Assembly: GCA_944548615.1 (NCBI GenBank)
Contig: OX155957.1
Coordinates: 22,155,535 to 22,219,534, forward strand
DNA from: Micropterix aruncella
Taxonomy: Eukaryota > Arthropoda > Insecta > Lepidoptera > Micropterigidae
DNA: 64,000 nt
Direction: 5' to 3'
Under the pieces are notes generated by a model that saw nothing but the letters and a program-made list of their open reading frames with translations, ran no database searches and was not told where the DNA came from. Made by a program: the position numbers and the translations under genes. Below are positions 9,671 through 24,497 of this stretch, in pieces. Each line of letters starts with the position of its first letter. Within the stretch, counting starts at the first letter, position 1.

Positions 9671-12600
9671 TCGATTTGTTAATTTAAGTAAGGCGTTCAT
9701 TTGTTTTTTTAGACGTTACCTCTAAATAAATAGTGCAAGACGTCCCCCTCAGATGCACGCTACCGATCTCGTAGATGTAAGAGTTATGTTCCTCGCCACC
9801 CGCGCCGCCTGACCCATGTATTTCGAGGTTTTTGTACACGTCACTAATTTCATGATATCTCTATAACTATACCACCTAGAAACTTACAGTATATGGCTAA
9901 TTTTAACTCTATTTAACACCGGTGATAATGTATTAATTTATTTTTATAATGGTTCTTATTTTATTGCTAATGTCTTCAACAAACACTGCCTAATTATTTT
10001 TCTAATTTTTTGAGACATAAAAGCAGTTATGTAAATGTAAAAGTGGGATATATGCTGTCGTCGACTTTTTTTATAGATATTTGAGGACGATATTTTTGTT
10101 ATATATTGTTTTAACGTATATCAAACCGATTCGTCAGCGCACGCCAATAAAACAACTCACCAGCTCATTTTCTCCGACTTGATTTAAAAATATCGTGATT
10201 TCGTATTGAAAACCAATATCTATCACAATAAAATATAGCCTCGTCGATATAGTAAATAAAATATAGTACTCGTCGATAATGGAGCTTTCCACTAGTGAAA
10301 TAATTTGAAATCGGATGAGTAATTTCGAAGAGTACCCCTTACATACACACTTACAAACATTACATCTCTTTGCATCATTAGTAGGTATAGATTATTCGTC
10401 TACTAACTCTAGGTCTAGTAAGGTGGTTTGCTAGCTGTCCGATTCCCAGACAAAGCAATCTGGTATAACACTAGCGATACGAGAAAAAGGGGACGTGAAA
10501 CCATGATAATGTCGTAAATAAATGTAGTGCTCGCTTTTTCAATTTAATACCCACTTGAAAGGTTATTTCATGTTGAAACTTCCAAATGAAATTCTTGAAA
10601 TACGAGCCTCTTATACGAGCATAGTTGGATTAGTGACTGACACACATTAGCAAGTAGTCTAAAATCTTACGGCATTTCGGCCCCAATGCTCCAAACTTTC
10701 CTAACAAATTCATAGCAACAAAATAAACAAAATCCAAGATGTACATGTATCAATGGTTTCACATTCTTTGACACCAATTATGCATTATTGCAAAATATTC
10801 TATACTCTGGTGAAACTTTGAATTCCCCTATTACCCTGGGAATTGAATGTTTCACCATTTTTCACTTCGAGCATAATTGTTTTTTTGGATATAGCGGCTA
10901 TCATTGATCACGAAACTTCTCATCATCAGTGTACTATTTTTTTAATAAATTTTAGAATGTGTGTTTTATCTGCGTAAAAAATATAAAAATGGGATTCAGA
11001 GTATGGCCCTCTTAAGCAGCTTATGATGTTATTCTTTATTCCTGCGATATTTACACTAAAATCTAATTTTGAGATATTGACCGAATGTGATAAAATTCTG
11101 TCTATCTGTCTATCTGTCTGTCTGAAAATATCTGAAATTCTGAAATTAATTTTTATTTATAAATAAAATATGTAGGTACTAAAATCACAAACTGATTTAC
11201 TCTCTATATCACAGAGCCAATCATAAATGTCAAATGTAATAGTTGCGTAAGACTTTATAAGAGTGATATATTTGTTTAATAGGTAGGTATGCCGTTTTAT
11301 CATTTCCATCATGCTATTGTTTCTTTTAAATATATTGATATTTATAATGATTTAGATGTTTATTTAATTTAAGAAATTTGTGTTTATTACCTACTTTCAT
11401 TTTAGTCGATAGCGGTTTGGTATTACTGTTATTGTATAGTTAAGTACCTATTTTTATTAAATAAATATGAATTGCATATGTAGTCACGTATTACACATAC
11501 AAATTAGACAATAGATAGATATTAGATACTTACTACATACTTCGAATCCTGGTATTGTGCTGCGTTCGCGTTTGATTCGTTCATTGTTTCGGGCACAATT
11601 GAGCTGAGTCACAGCTGGGCGTTTTTGTTTCGCATCACGGATCCATCAATAATCTCGCAACATAATTGAACCGTCACACGACCGATTCGGCTCCAATAAA
11701 AACACGCCGAGAGCGCTTCGATCCTCATTGTGCAATCGCTAGACAGACTGCTTACCTCGGCCGGTAACACACATCCATGTAACCGTCTCAATTGATACCC
11801 ATTACAACGTAGATAATTAGACTTTTCTCACCAAAGTAGGTGAAGGCTTCTACTTATTTTCATTTTCTTCTTCTTTTTATTGTTTGGATTCTTAATCATA
11901 ATTTCCATTCGATTCAATTTAATTTTGAAGTTCTTATGTTGTCTGTCTATTCTTATGTTGTATGAGATATTCGAGGACGTCAATTTGCAGAGATCGAATT
12001 CTATATTGACCGGGTTTCGCGCCTTCCAGGTCGCAAATCTAACCTTTAAATTCGCAAATTGAAACATAATTGCATCGGTTCCTCGAAGTTAAGCGAACAA
12101 TATAAAAATAAAAACAAACAAAACCCGCGGTGTCGTCGCCGGATTGTGCCAGGTCGCACACGGCTGGATGGTAGTTGATTTTAACGCAATCTCACGGAAA
12201 TAACCAGCTCTACTTAATGCGCAAATGCAGCTTACCACTGTTCGTAAAATTACTTTCTGACTCCAAAATACAGGGAAAAAGTGCTAGACGCGAGAGTTCA
12301 TTATAAAGTACTCAGAAGTAAGCAAGAAACGCAGTTGACAGTAGCAGCAGCTGTCATTAGGTAGCTGACTCAGATTCGTCAAAATCCAGCCCAATCATCG
12401 AAGGAATCTTGAAGGGTTGTCAGTGTGGATTTTATATTGGCTGTTGCAATTGCGACTTTCAGGATAATTTAAAATTTTCGTAAACCAGTAGAGATAATAT
12501 GGAACGACCTACAACAAAACTAGAGGGAGCACTCTTATAAGCAGGACATGCATATGTAGGATTCTAAGACATGCTTGTTTTCTATTCTAGCATTATTCAA

Positions 12601-14504
12601 ATCGAATGGCATATTCGATTGCTTTGACCGATCACAGCTTCTCTGATCATGCATATTCGATTGCTCGTGGGCGAGATCAACATTAACGCCCCAATGACAA
12701 CCACGCGCTAACGAATGCATCCAGAAATGGGGTACCCACATGCTACTGTGAGCTCTATAATACCACATTTAAATGACATTGATATTATACAATCAACTGA
12801 CTATTTTAGCCATTTTTATAAGAATAATTAAATACTTTATTTGATTAACCAAAAAGACGAGCTTATTACTTAAAAGAAATATCTTGCAGCTAGCCTTAAT
12901 TACCATTTTACTGATTATTACCATTAAATTAACCATTTTACTGATTATTATTATTATTATTATTTTTCAAACCTATTACTACAATAATTTACCCTCATTT
13001 CACACCCACACACTGAAAACACTTTCACACACACCATAAACACAATCCTCTTAAATATAGTACCTAATAAAATGTTGGTATTAGAATTTTATTAAGTAGT
13101 TTAATGTAATTTCTGTAATTTTATTTGGAATCTTTATTCGGTTTTATTTTTTATTAATCTGTATTTTTTAATGTTATTAATTTGCAATAGGTACCTACTG
13201 TGTGATTTTCTAAGCAAAGAATTGAATAATTATAATAAGGGATTTACGAGTTATTTTATATTCAGATTGTAACATTTTTATTTCATACCCGTCAAAAAGT
13301 GACGTAAGCAAGAGTTCAAGGCGATGTCCTCAGAAATTTAAGTAACATTTATTAATGTCTAGCACCAGTATTAACAAATTAGTATTTTTTAAATAACATG
13401 AAAGGCCGCCATTTTGAAGTAAAATGTAGGATATCTCTCATCAGCTTTTTAAATCTCGGAATCAGAATGAACTATTTTTGTACGTACTTCGGTCTTAATT
13501 GGTAGTGTAGTTTCTGAGATATAGTGGGTACAACCACACCACAGTTACGAAGACACAAATATTTACAGACACACACATATGATGTCACAGAAATCATTTC
13601 TTTAGATTCCCAAGATCTCAAAACCTGGAGATCCTTAATAAACTTTAATTTAAAAATTTGATCGAAAGCAGAGACTTTCTCTATTTATTTATTTCGTGTA
13701 AAGCGATGTATTTTTTGGAACAAGTAAAATCATAATTTATTAATATATGTTACATTAGAAACTTGTTATTTTTAATACTCAACTTCCTGGATTTATAAGA
13801 GAATCACTGCGATTTAAGTTTAGAGGGTTCATTTCGGTAACGAAGTCTGATGCTTATCCGCTACCGAGGAGTAAATAATTTACCCGGTGCAAATATCGTT
13901 TACTAGATTGATTGGTCATTTGGCAAATCCCTTTTAAGAATCATAGCTTCGCTGTAAACTGGCCGTGATTTTTTTAGATGTGCGTTTGCGCATTCGCACT
14001 TGTAATAAAATGGCAAATAATTTATTCTTAGCTCGTTGCGCAATTAAAAATGGTTTACATTAAATATTAATAAATTAAGAAGCAAACTACATTGTAAGAT
14101 TTCCTCTTTCCAACGGCGGCGACACCGTGCGCGCGCGTACGGAGCCAGTTTTTCATTTAATTTCTTAGATGAATAATAAAAACACACAAATAAGGGTTAT
14201 TATTTCCATTTAAGCCTTCTTAAATAGATTTAAACATACGCTATTACATCACGCCTCGGTTTCCCGTAATTATTCCAAGAACTACTTCAGAAGTACTGCT
14301 TCATAATTTATAAAAGTATTGAATTAGGATTTCTCTTTAAAGCGGGTCTAATTAACCCTCAGATAAACCTTACAACCTCACAAAATCTACAAGTCTACCA
14401 CTGTTCATAGTAAAACTTACTTCAACGCACCATACATTTAAAATGTTACCTATTTAACAACCAATTCTTTTTATTATTCGTATAATAAAGGCAAGGAACT
14501 AAAA
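9671..14504. other. AT-rich intergenic DNA, no gene seen
   Basis: Nearly 5 kb with no convincing coding frame. Small items only: a (TCTG/TCTA)n tract at about 11099-11125, an (ATT)n run near 12945-12965, and a repeated block GCATATTCGATTGCT near 12610 and 12650. Short frames such as 11828-12067 have low complexity and no family resemblance. Confidence 0.45.
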
Positions 14505-14606
14505 CTTTTACCTTCTTTAGCTTTACCGTCTTTTACCTTATTTTTTCTTTTACCTTCTTTTACCTTCTTTTACCTAACTTTACCTTCTTTTACTTTTACC
14601 TTTTTT
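14505..14606. repeat. TTTTACCTTC decamer tandem repeat
   Basis: Imperfect tandem array of a 10-base polypyrimidine unit TTTTACCTTC, about nine units with interruptions. Strand-asymmetric base composition. Confidence 0.8.
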
Positions 14607-15331
14607 ATTAATAAGACGCTAGATACTAGCGCGACTTGCGTTACAAAAAACATCAAGAAAATGTATTTGTGCTCCAGTCTTCTAAAATTTACGCCTAACG
14701 GTTTTTTGATGGGATGTAAACGTTTTTACATTTCAAAGTAAACATACAACAGGAAAAAGTACATTGTATGCGATTGTTAGCAATATGAGTAACATTTAGT
14801 ATTTTTTAACCTTTTAGTTTGGAATGTTTGAATTAATAAATGGGCCTCAAAATTCGTTCTTTTTCTTCGAATATGCTTGAAGTTGGTTCTCGTGAATAAT
14901 ATATAGACAACTAATTAGATATCACGAAAAATATTCAACATAAAATTATATTCACGTCTTCTTCTTTAGTATACGCTGGTATTTTTTTTCAATAACTCTT
15001 TTATTTTCTTAATATAGACGTCACAATAAGTAAGATTTGTCTCATTTTTTTAGATTGAACAAACCATATGGTTTTTCTTCAAAAATCACTCAAAATAAAT
15101 AAACTTTAAGTACATATCAAATAAAAGTATTGAATAATAAAACAAAGAAAAATAAAGATAAACAGTATTTTTTTATAATATTCCCAATTTCTGAAATTAT
15201 TGCGAAATCCCGGATTTATAAACTAAAACGTACTAATATGCTTTGAAAAATCAAAAATATTTACTTCTCATTAAAAAATCGTTAAACGTAAATTTTTGAA
15301 CCTAACTTTTTCGAATCTCTGACTATTTAAT

Positions 15332-15658
15332 GGGCCCGATTGCGTTTCTTCGTGAACTAAAATAAGAACTTAGTTCAACCGAACGAGGCAGAGCGATACG
15401 TTAGAACGGAATATGAAACGAACTATCGTCGAATTCCTCGCACCAATACTACCTGTCGAATTTATAGACGCCCCCAATAAATTTGAACACATCTCGTCCG
15501 GTGTTAGGTTTAGCTGCTTTATCTTCGGTGGGTTGTTTTAATGCGGAATAGCGACAACCTTTCATTTTACATTCCGCTCTGACGTACTGCTCCGTCTCGT
15601 TCACATGAACTAATTTCCGATTTTTTTCAAGGGGTTATAGAGAAACGCAATCGAGACC
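15332..15658 (+). mobile_element. GGGCCCGATTGCG MITE, copy G2
   Basis: Starts GGGCCCGATTGCGTTTCTTC and ends GAGAAACGCAATCGAGACC, inverted relative to each other. The internal sequence matches G1 and G3 throughout (AAATTTGAACACATCTCGT region). Flanked by AAT on the left and AGT on the right. Confidence 0.8.
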
Positions 15659-16859
15659 AGTTTCGTATTTTTCTTATACCATAAATTACATGCCTCCAAA
15701 TCGGCATTTAAAGTGGGAGCCTTATTTAGAAAACATGTTTCAAAATCAGGAAACATGTTGCAAAAAAACAAGTTTTCATGTTTAAAAAAAAAAGCCTTAA
15801 TCTAATTATGAATCTGTTACCCCTGGAATAGCTGATTAGTCCCAGATTGCTGAAAGTTTTAAAAAAACTACTTTAAAAGAGTTTTCTCAAAACCATATTT
15901 TTTTAGTGTTGCGCCAGTGAGGAAAAAACGTAGGTACTTGACGGATCGAGTTGTTATAAAAAAAAAGTTTAATTAATTCTCTTCTATATGAACTAAAAAA
16001 ATATGCCAAAATGTTTTTATATATTTTATTTTAGTAGTTAAAGACAAAATTTTTGGGATTCAATCAATTTTATTCCTTTAAATTCTTTAAAAATTATGAA
16101 AATTAAACCTTTCAGTTTTTTATAGTTCATCTACAATTAATATCTTACTTTTTTTTCGTTTCAGACAAATTAAGCTCGCTATTATCGGCGCAAGCAAATA
16201 CCGTCTTTTTGGCAGCGGTCGAAACATTTGCAATTCAACATCTCTTTTGCCATTACATTTTTATTTTTCATATGTTATTCATATAGGTTCACGAATAGAT
16301 TTCACCTTTGTTAAAAAAAAACATAAAAAACATGTTTTTTTGGCTTTTTACACTAAGCTCCCTCCTAATGCCTGTACGCCCCTTAAACCGCCCTATTTTC
16401 GCCAAATCGGCGACTACCCGTCGATTGATAGAACAATCAAACAACAATAGAATGACAAACCGCGCAAAGCGTAGTGAGGAATGGCCCTTACTTCCGATCC
16501 CTTATTAGGCCATCTAGCATGTCTGCCATGGGTATAAAAAAATATGGAGCGCTCGTAATGTATTTTTCAACACCTGGACGTTATTACTTTCGATTGTCTT
16601 ATTAATCACGCGGTGGAGGGCGGGAAAAAACCGAAAAGGGAAAGTCGTTTTTGTTTTGTTGCAGTAGAAAGGTGCTAAGGAAGGGTTGAGGAGTAATTTG
16701 GTGATAATTAGGCAAATATTGTAGACAGCTATGGGTTGGGTCACGGTATTATGTATTAGTATGTTATTCTGTGGCAGATTTTGACGCCAAAATGCTTGTA
16801 AAATCATTTGAGTAGCCAGGTCATAATTTACGATTCATCAATATTCCAATGAATGTAGT
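15659..16859. other. Intergenic DNA, nothing recognised
   Basis: AT-rich. Frames at 16247-16508 and 16514-16807 have no recognisable domains and no supporting context, so I do not call them genes. Confidence 0.4.
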
Positions 16860-16871
16860 GGATAATGAACC

Positions 16872-17564
16872 ACTTAGACGTGTTAACTGTAACGGGCGAA
16901 CCTGTCACTTCAGGAAGTATTAACGATATGATCGTTCGATCTCCCGTGAGGTGAGCGTAGAAGACTTAGAGACGTTTAGCTAAGCCAACATGCCCGTCAG
17001 AAGCCTTACGGCGAGGCACCGGGAAAGGTACACAGCAGTCAGCCTCGCCCCTGACTAACAGTTTTGCACGGATAACTCCGCCTGGAATTAATCAGGATAC
17101 CTCCAATCTCCGACTGGTTACGGGTTCGAAGTCGCTTATGTGACTACATGCCGCGGTGAGTTATGTAGTTTAAATCTATCGCGGACAATTGGCATCTTTT
17201 GCCCGGCTCTAAATTCAGAATCAGCCAATTGGTCATTTCAAGAGTGGTTGACGATAGATCAACATCCACTCAAGCTGTTTTGGACCGAGTATATTTCCAT
17301 AGTCTCCCGACTACTTCATTAATTAGTCAAAGTGTACAATACCGATTGGTTGTCGCCGCACGGTGCCCAAACCGTCCAGTAGCGCTGGTAGGGAATCCCC
17401 CATGGGAAACCGAACCACTAGCCATGAGGCCTGTGGGACGCGACAGTCCTACCAGGGGTCCCTCACTCGAGGAGGCTACTGAATAGGAGCTGAATTATGA
17501 GTTGGCCCAACCCGAAAACACAATGGATCTTATGGCCCAAGCTGCACGAAACCGTTCGCTACCT
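16872..17564 (+). mobile_element. 670-bp retroposon family, copy d, full length
   Basis: Flanked by GGATAATGAACC (16860-16871) and GGGTAATGAACC (17565-17576), a 12-bp target duplication with one mismatch. It belongs to subfamily B, ending in GATCTTATGGCCCA and a short tail. A B-box-like GGTTCGAAGTC is at 17123-17133, but no A box is obvious, so polymerase III transcription is only a possibility. Confidence 0.85.
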
Positions 17565-17925
17565 GGGTAATGAACCGATATTAACCAACTGACTAAACCC
17601 AGATATCTAACACCTGTAAGAGTCTATGTTTTTACGGTGGCAGACTAGATTTCTGGGTGTGGCGAGTGAAAAAGTGAGACTAATATAGGGGTACTCATAC
17701 ATGTACGATTATTTTAGCAGTTCTAAAATGTACCATCGGAAAATATACTAACTAGATAGTACATTGTATAAGAAAGATACACATCTTGAATAAAGAAGGC
17801 GAGTTTTGTATATTTTCTGCGAGATCGTTCCAGAGTCTTGCACCATGGACACAGACAGATTAGGAGTAGAAATTAGTATTATGACGAAGAATGTTGAGTA
17901 AATTGTTAGAAGTTGACCGAAGTAC

Positions 17926-18381
17926 ACTGATAATAATATTGGATTGCTTCTTACATCACCATTTTATTATTATGATTTTATTCATTTGGTTGAATTACAA
18001 GGAATTTTATAAAAACTCCATTACTTGATTATATGTATCAATATTTTCTATACGGTTTATACGGAAAAAAACCAGTATATTGCAGTTTCAACATGATTAA
18101 TGTGTCCGACCATAACCGTACATGCTGTCGTCTTAGAAGCGAGATCCCTAGGTCGCGACGTAATGATATAACATTATATTTTAACATTACGGCCCGGTAA
18201 CTACCATCACGCCAACACCGTTACGCGTCATGTTAATTCGTACTTATGGACCACAGTCCAAGTTATATACGTAATTGAAATCTCGTTAAAACATGCGTAT
18301 TTCCATCTATTATATCATCGTTATACTTTTATCGTCAACATCGACATCACATTACATTAATATCGTTATATTTTTGTCAGT
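17926..18381. mobile_element. Element M inserted in a LINE, copy 1
   Basis: 456 bp inserted between GAAGTAC and GAGACC of the LINE, with GTAC on the left and GCAC on the right as a possible 4-bp target duplication. The ends ACTGATAATAATATT and the reverse complement of AATATATTTTTGTCAGT-like sequence are similar, so short imperfect inverted termini are likely. The body (17998-18381) matches 36930-37263, including GTCGCGACGTAATGA and CGTTACGCGTCATGTTAATT. Non-coding; class unknown. Confidence 0.6.
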
Positions 18382-18452
18382 GCACGAGACCGTGGGAACT
18401 TAAGTATTCGAAAAGCTCGTGAAGATATAATGGGTTTGATTAGGAGAGTACA

Positions 18453-18648
<196 letters not shown>

Positions 18649-18690
18649 GGAAAGTAAGAATATGAACATTTCTCCTTTGGCGTACTATGT

Positions 18691-21600
18691 ACATTTTCGC
18701 GAGGAAACGAAGGGGGGGGGGGGAATGCAATTTTTAAACTGTTAACAAAATTGTTAATCTCCACAGCAAACTTGCATTGCAGCTCTAGGTAATCGTAGTT
18801 ATAACGCTAGTATAGGGCACCCTGTATAATAGGCATAGACAGACGCCACTCACAACACAAAGCGTTACATACACCTTATTGAAACTTCGACACAATGACG
18901 TCATAATTAGCCATCGCCGCGTCGCTTCGACGGTACGAGAGACACGATGTCTTCCCGCCCAATTCTATTAAATTCGAAATTAAAAAATCAGTCATTCCGT
19001 CCATCCATCACGGTCATGATACGTCATTAATACGACAAGATCTCGGTCGGATCTCTTTCTCACAGAAAGAGTGTGTGTGAGTGAGAGAGAGGGAGAGGGG
19101 ATGGCTCGAGGGCACTTGATTATTTTTATTAGACCGATTGTTCGAGTAATGAAAGATGCACAGGAGAAGATAAAGAGTATTTTAGCAGAAAAATAATATT
19201 TGAATGGCTGAATGCTAAAACAATATTGTCCATACATGTAGATATTTGAAATGAAATGAAATGAAAGAAAAAAATATTTCAAAATGAAATGTTGCAAATT
19301 TTGCAGCATGTGTACGCAAATTGTGCGTACACATGGTGAACATCAGTAGGCACATATTTTTTTATGATAGTTAATATATTCAATAGTCTTTTATTCATCC
19401 AAAATTGCAGTTACATATGTCATGATAATAAATAATTAAAATACAAATAATCAAAATCAAAGACATCAATAACAAGAAAAAAAAACAAAGTAATCAAATA
19501 ACAACGAATCGAAATAACAAAAAAAAAACAAACAAATCAATAACCTAAAAGGAATGCAATAAATAATAAATGCTCAATAATCACATATGTATGTAAAAGT
19601 ACAATAATTATAATGAATAATCAAACATTATCAAATTATCCCTACCAGGTTTACCTCGTATGTACGTAACACGAGAATAATAGAGGTATCTTAGAGAAAT
19701 GATGTTATTTTTCATAATAAGTGTGTATGTAAAAGATATTAAAGCTATTTAGGACATTTTCTACTGATTCTGTCAGTTTCTCCCCTGAAAACAATAACAA
19801 AAGAAACCGGAATCCATTTCCTGGTACTGTTATTGTCATATATTAGGTAAAAGTAATAAGGTAGAAAATAGTTTCCTGTATAAGTCCAACCTTTTTACCA
19901 AACTTTTTTTTCAATAAGATTCCATTATGCGTCAGGTTTAATATTCTTATTAGGAACCCAATTTATGCTATTAAGGATAACTTATTATTTGACGCTGTTA
20001 ACTTTTGTAATCTTTCATGATTATTTCTTTACAATTTTTAAATTTGAAGTTTTTACTATTACATTACTAAATCCAATCATTTTGATAAACGGATATAGCT
20101 AATTATATTAAAATTTGTCTTGAATATTTCTAATACTTTATTTTAATTATAGTAAGTTTGTATTTACAATATTTCTGAAATAAATATTCTATAATTGACT
20201 TTGTTTTTATATTTTGACTACATGTATTTCTCATTTATACCTACTTAGGTATGTTAGTAGTTTAAATTATTAAAAAAATATTTTATTTTATATATTGTCA
20301 ATGTAATTATGAATTGCTTTACCATTTAAAAAGGTAGTGAATCTGGACAAAAAAAATGAAAAATACTAATATATCATATAAGGTAAATCATGTAAAATCA
20401 ATTTTACTACACCAATAGTAGGAATTCTTACAAACTGGCTTATTTAGCAATAGCAAAAAAAAAAATAATAGCAAAAAAAAACTAATATTACATTTCTCCC
20501 GATTCCTTTTTTCTTCAATTCTTTTGGATGGTCAAGACTTTTGGATGGTCTGGGTATATATTACTGAAATATGTTGCTTGTATTTTTTTTTTGGTTATAT
20601 TTCGATATTGGTTGTATCTACTGTCTAAAGCCGATAGTAAACGCCATGGTTGTTTTGATATCACTGTAATTTAGTAGCTACCTAATATGTAACCGTATCA
20701 ACCTAACCTGCTCCTGTTGTAGGTAGATATATTCTACTAGAAATTCTGTTTAATGTTAATATTGTTAAAATCAATTTATTATTCTATTTGATATTGAATA
20801 ATATCATTGATACTGATAAAATCAATTTATTATTCTTTTAAAAGATTCATTTTATGTCAATATACTCGTATTTTCAACAACTGACAAATTCAAAATTTAT
20901 GATATCTAGCTTTATTTATTTATAAGTACTTATTACAATGGTTACGACTAAATATACCAAACAAGTTCAAGAATCAAACATAAACAGTTTAGAGAAACCG
21001 TCACATCGTGTTTGGCACCTGCCTAAAATTCATCTAACTAGGTCAACTAAGGCCTGTATCTAGGTTGTATCTTTAAGTGATTACGGCATGCTTCTACTTT
21101 ATTTGATTTACGGCATGCTACTAAATTGATACTGATACTGATAACTTATTGAATTTATTATTATTGTACTTATTTATCGCTGTTGTTGGGTCTTTATTAT
21201 TTTTATTCATTTTTATTTCGATTACATTCAAAATTATATTATAACTAGTAACATGCACATTTTATGTATAATTGACTATTTCAATTTGATAATCCTCGCA
21301 CCATTTCAATTTGATTTTTTGACTATTTATTATAAGCCCTTTTTCCATACATAATTATTTTAATTTGATTATTTCACTATTCATTGCAATTCCTATTTAT
21401 TATTTACCTTTTTCGTGCTATTGAAATTAATTTTATTGTGTTTTATGGTGATTATGGTGTTTTACAAATATTATTTGCAGACTGACAGACGCATTGACAT
21501 ATCAATGACCTAGTTTTTAGAGCAATGATTAATTTCTACATACATTGTTTATTGCCTTAATTCCTAGTATTATTAGATACACATTTTTTTCTCTTTTAAC

Positions 21601-21797
21601 ATATGTAGTTTGAAGTATGCACAAGCCACTATTTTCTTGGTACGCTTGCCTTAGTACGGGCCTAGGCCTAGTTAGGCAGCGTTGATCTAAAGAAGGACTG
21701 GGCTGCGGTAATCTCTATTTTGCGACTATTTACAACGGTGCCTCTAATGATAATATGTAATGTACCTTCTGTAGTTTAAAAAATGCGCATTTCTTTA

Positions 21798-21829
<32 letters not shown>

Positions 21830-23157
21830 ACTAGTTTTAAAATATTATTAATAAATTGATACTAATACTGACACTTTGTTCTGTGTATATTAATTATAAT
21901 AATAATAATAATATTAATTTCTTTATTGTGAACTGTAAGTAGGTCGTACAAAATGGATAGGTACTATTTTATGTGCTATACAGTTTACCAATCAGGCGTA
22001 CAATATTTATTTTTCTATAATTAAATATATGTTCACAAGTTCGCAAGTTGAAGGAAAACAAATCCGAAAAGTATTACTTTTTAGACATAATAACAAAAAT
22101 AATTATTAGAACTATTATCAACAAATTTAGTAAATTCCCATTACTATATATAAAGTAAATGTCACTTTGTTTTAAATTAAAAAATCAAACTGGAATTATT
22201 AGGCATCTAGGGTTTTGTCAGATTTAGAGCTAGAATGAAATATAAGTGTTTAAATTTTAAAAAGTTTGAGAATTACAATAAGAATATGTTATTATTTATT
22301 TGTCATTATCGCTTAAAAAGTCATTCACGCTATAATAGCATTTATTTTTGAGCCAGTGCCTTAATGTCTTAAAAAATCTTTATTGTAAATTTAAATATTT
22401 ATTTATTATTTAAGAAATAATTACTCTAAAATATTGATTATGCTTACAAAAATAACAGCAGCTGAATGGCAAAACCTTAACCTTATGCTTATTTGATTCT
22501 GCCACCCAACTGGGACTAGCCCGTTCTAAACAATATTACAATAAAGTATGTAAACGTTTTAGTAAAATGCTCATAAAACTAAATTACCTTTAATAGTGGT
22601 CCTCAAAAAAAAAACGCTTATCTGTTATAAAATCGGCATTAAATGGAACATAACATTCCGTTAAATAGAGTGTGATAGAAAGAATAGCCTTAAAACTATA
22701 ATAAAGAGAAAAACAAAGTTATAAGAAAGAAAAAAAAAGAAAATATATAGAGATTTTGCAAAGACATTCGACAGTGTCAACCACGCTATACGCATGGGTA
22801 AAGAGGAGTTCACGGTAACCTCTTTAGACGGATATCGTTTTGCTTCTCTTTTGAACTCTCGGACAATAATAAATTGCTTTCGATGTTTTTATAATAATAA
22901 CATATAAATTGTAGGACGATGGCGTTGGCTTGGGCTATATAGCGAAGGGGAGCGGCTGGCCTCGGACAGCGTTAATGGCAATATCATTTGATTGATTCCA
23001 CCGCCACCTCTGATAATGATACCGTCACAAAAACTGAGGCTGCTTTTACTTCTTCTCGTGCGGGCCGTTATTAGCGCAGTCTCACTTCCGGCTACCGTAT
23101 TACGATGGCTATAGGTGTTGAGATTGATAGCGACCTAACAATAGAATAGAATCATAA
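18691..23157. other. AT-rich intergenic DNA with simple repeats
   Basis: No gene seen over 4.4 kb. Minor items: a 12-base G run at 18712-18723; a 12-bp-arm hairpin at 19307-19335 (CATGTGTACGCA and its complement); (AATA)n near 21815-21832; (ATA)n near 21897-21913. One short LINE motif at 22752 is listed separately. Confidence 0.5.
22752..22793 (+). pseudogene. Isolated LINE reverse-transcriptase motif
   Basis: Fourteen codons read DFAKTFDSVNHAIR, matching the catalytic motif A region of non-LTR reverse transcriptases (consensus DFSKAFDxVNH, with the first aspartate binding metal). The open frame continues but does not resemble reverse transcriptase beyond this point. Too short to assign a family. 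Confidence 0.4.
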
Positions 23158-23590
23158 TCTATACCAATATTATAAAGAGGTAAAGTTTGTGAGGTTGTAG
23201 GAAGTAATCTGTGGATCTACTGAACCGATTTTAAAAATTCTTTTACCAATAGAAAGGCACGTTATTTGTGAGTGTCATAGGCTATATATTATACCCGAAA
23301 AATGAAAAGACTTTTTCGTGGTAATTGGATTTGCAAAAAACGGTCGAATAAAAACGTTTCTTACGAATGCTGCTTTAAGGATAAGAGATATAAGATTGAG
23401 TTCTACAGAAAAGTTGTAGAGATTAGTAATGCATACAAAAAAGTCAGCAACAGCATATGTCTTAATTTAAAAGTAGTTTTTTATATTAAAAAAATAATTT
23501 AAATCGTTAGGTCATGTTTATTGGTCATATTATCAACAATTATGAATTCATATCAAAATAAGTAAATTTATCGTCACAAGTGTTTTGTAC
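23158..23590 (+). mobile_element. Helitron, copy A (3' end missing)
   Basis: Starts TCTATACCAATATTATAAAG, the 5' TC-type end common in insect Helitrons, and matches 26699-27150 over about 430 bp. Identity is lost near 23590, before the hairpin and CTAGT end. A 66-codon frame (23302-23502) has a counterpart in copy B, but many of the base differences change amino acids, so coding is doubtful. No helicase or Rep domain; non-autonomous. Confidence 0.75.
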
Positions 23591-24497
23591 GTATACAAAA
23601 TTGAGTGCCTGTGATGTTGACCTTGGAAGAGTAGTCGTTTATTATACCTTAAAGACAAGACAAAAAAAAATATAAATTTAAAGAATATAGAATTGCAATA
23701 CTTTAATGCGCCGCCCTCGTCGTTAATACAGAATGTTTGCAACAATTTTTATACTCTAAAATAAAATATTCTGTCTTACTTAATGATGTCATTATTGCGA
23801 TAAATTTGCAGCCTTTGAGAAGTGGGTCTATCAGGGGACGTAACCTCTAGTAGCGTAGCCTTTGTAAATAAGATAGCTATTAACCAGTTCGGTTGAAAAC
23901 CACTCCAATGCGAGATCCATTTGCTGTCAATCTAACCATCTCATCTAATTTTAATTCAAACACATTTCGCTTTCGATGCAATCATTTTAAGAGTTCATTT
24001 CAATTATTTTAACCAGCAGTGCTTGTTACGTATTTTGGTAAAAAGAAGAACGGATAAATATTACCGCAGTCTGCGTTCCAGTTATTTCATTATTACACGT
24101 GTTAATATGATACCGTTGTATAATCTTTATCTTTTTCGGATTTGTTTCCCTTTTACTTTGATTTACTTCTTTTGTTTAGCCTACATTGATATTTAATCAA
24201 TATGTTATTGTTGTCTTCTTATTTTTAGACATTTATAGGTATTTTTTTCACTACACTCTGGCCATAAAGAGCAGACCCTACGTTTTGGGGAAAAATATTT
24301 ATATTGCAACACAGTAATGTGAGAATAGTAAGACTAAATAATCTAGGGATATGTTTAGTACCGTCTCCCAAGAAGCGTATTGCACTCAGACTAGTGTTTC
24401 TGCTCCTTTACTGATTCTATCACGTAACGTCGATGTTTGAGTTATTGTGAGCTTGAAAGAAAAAGAAATAAATTAATAGTTTAAAAAAAACACTAAA
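23591..24497. other. Intergenic DNA, nothing recognised
   Basis: AT-rich, without shared repeats or recognisable coding sequence. Confidence 0.4.
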
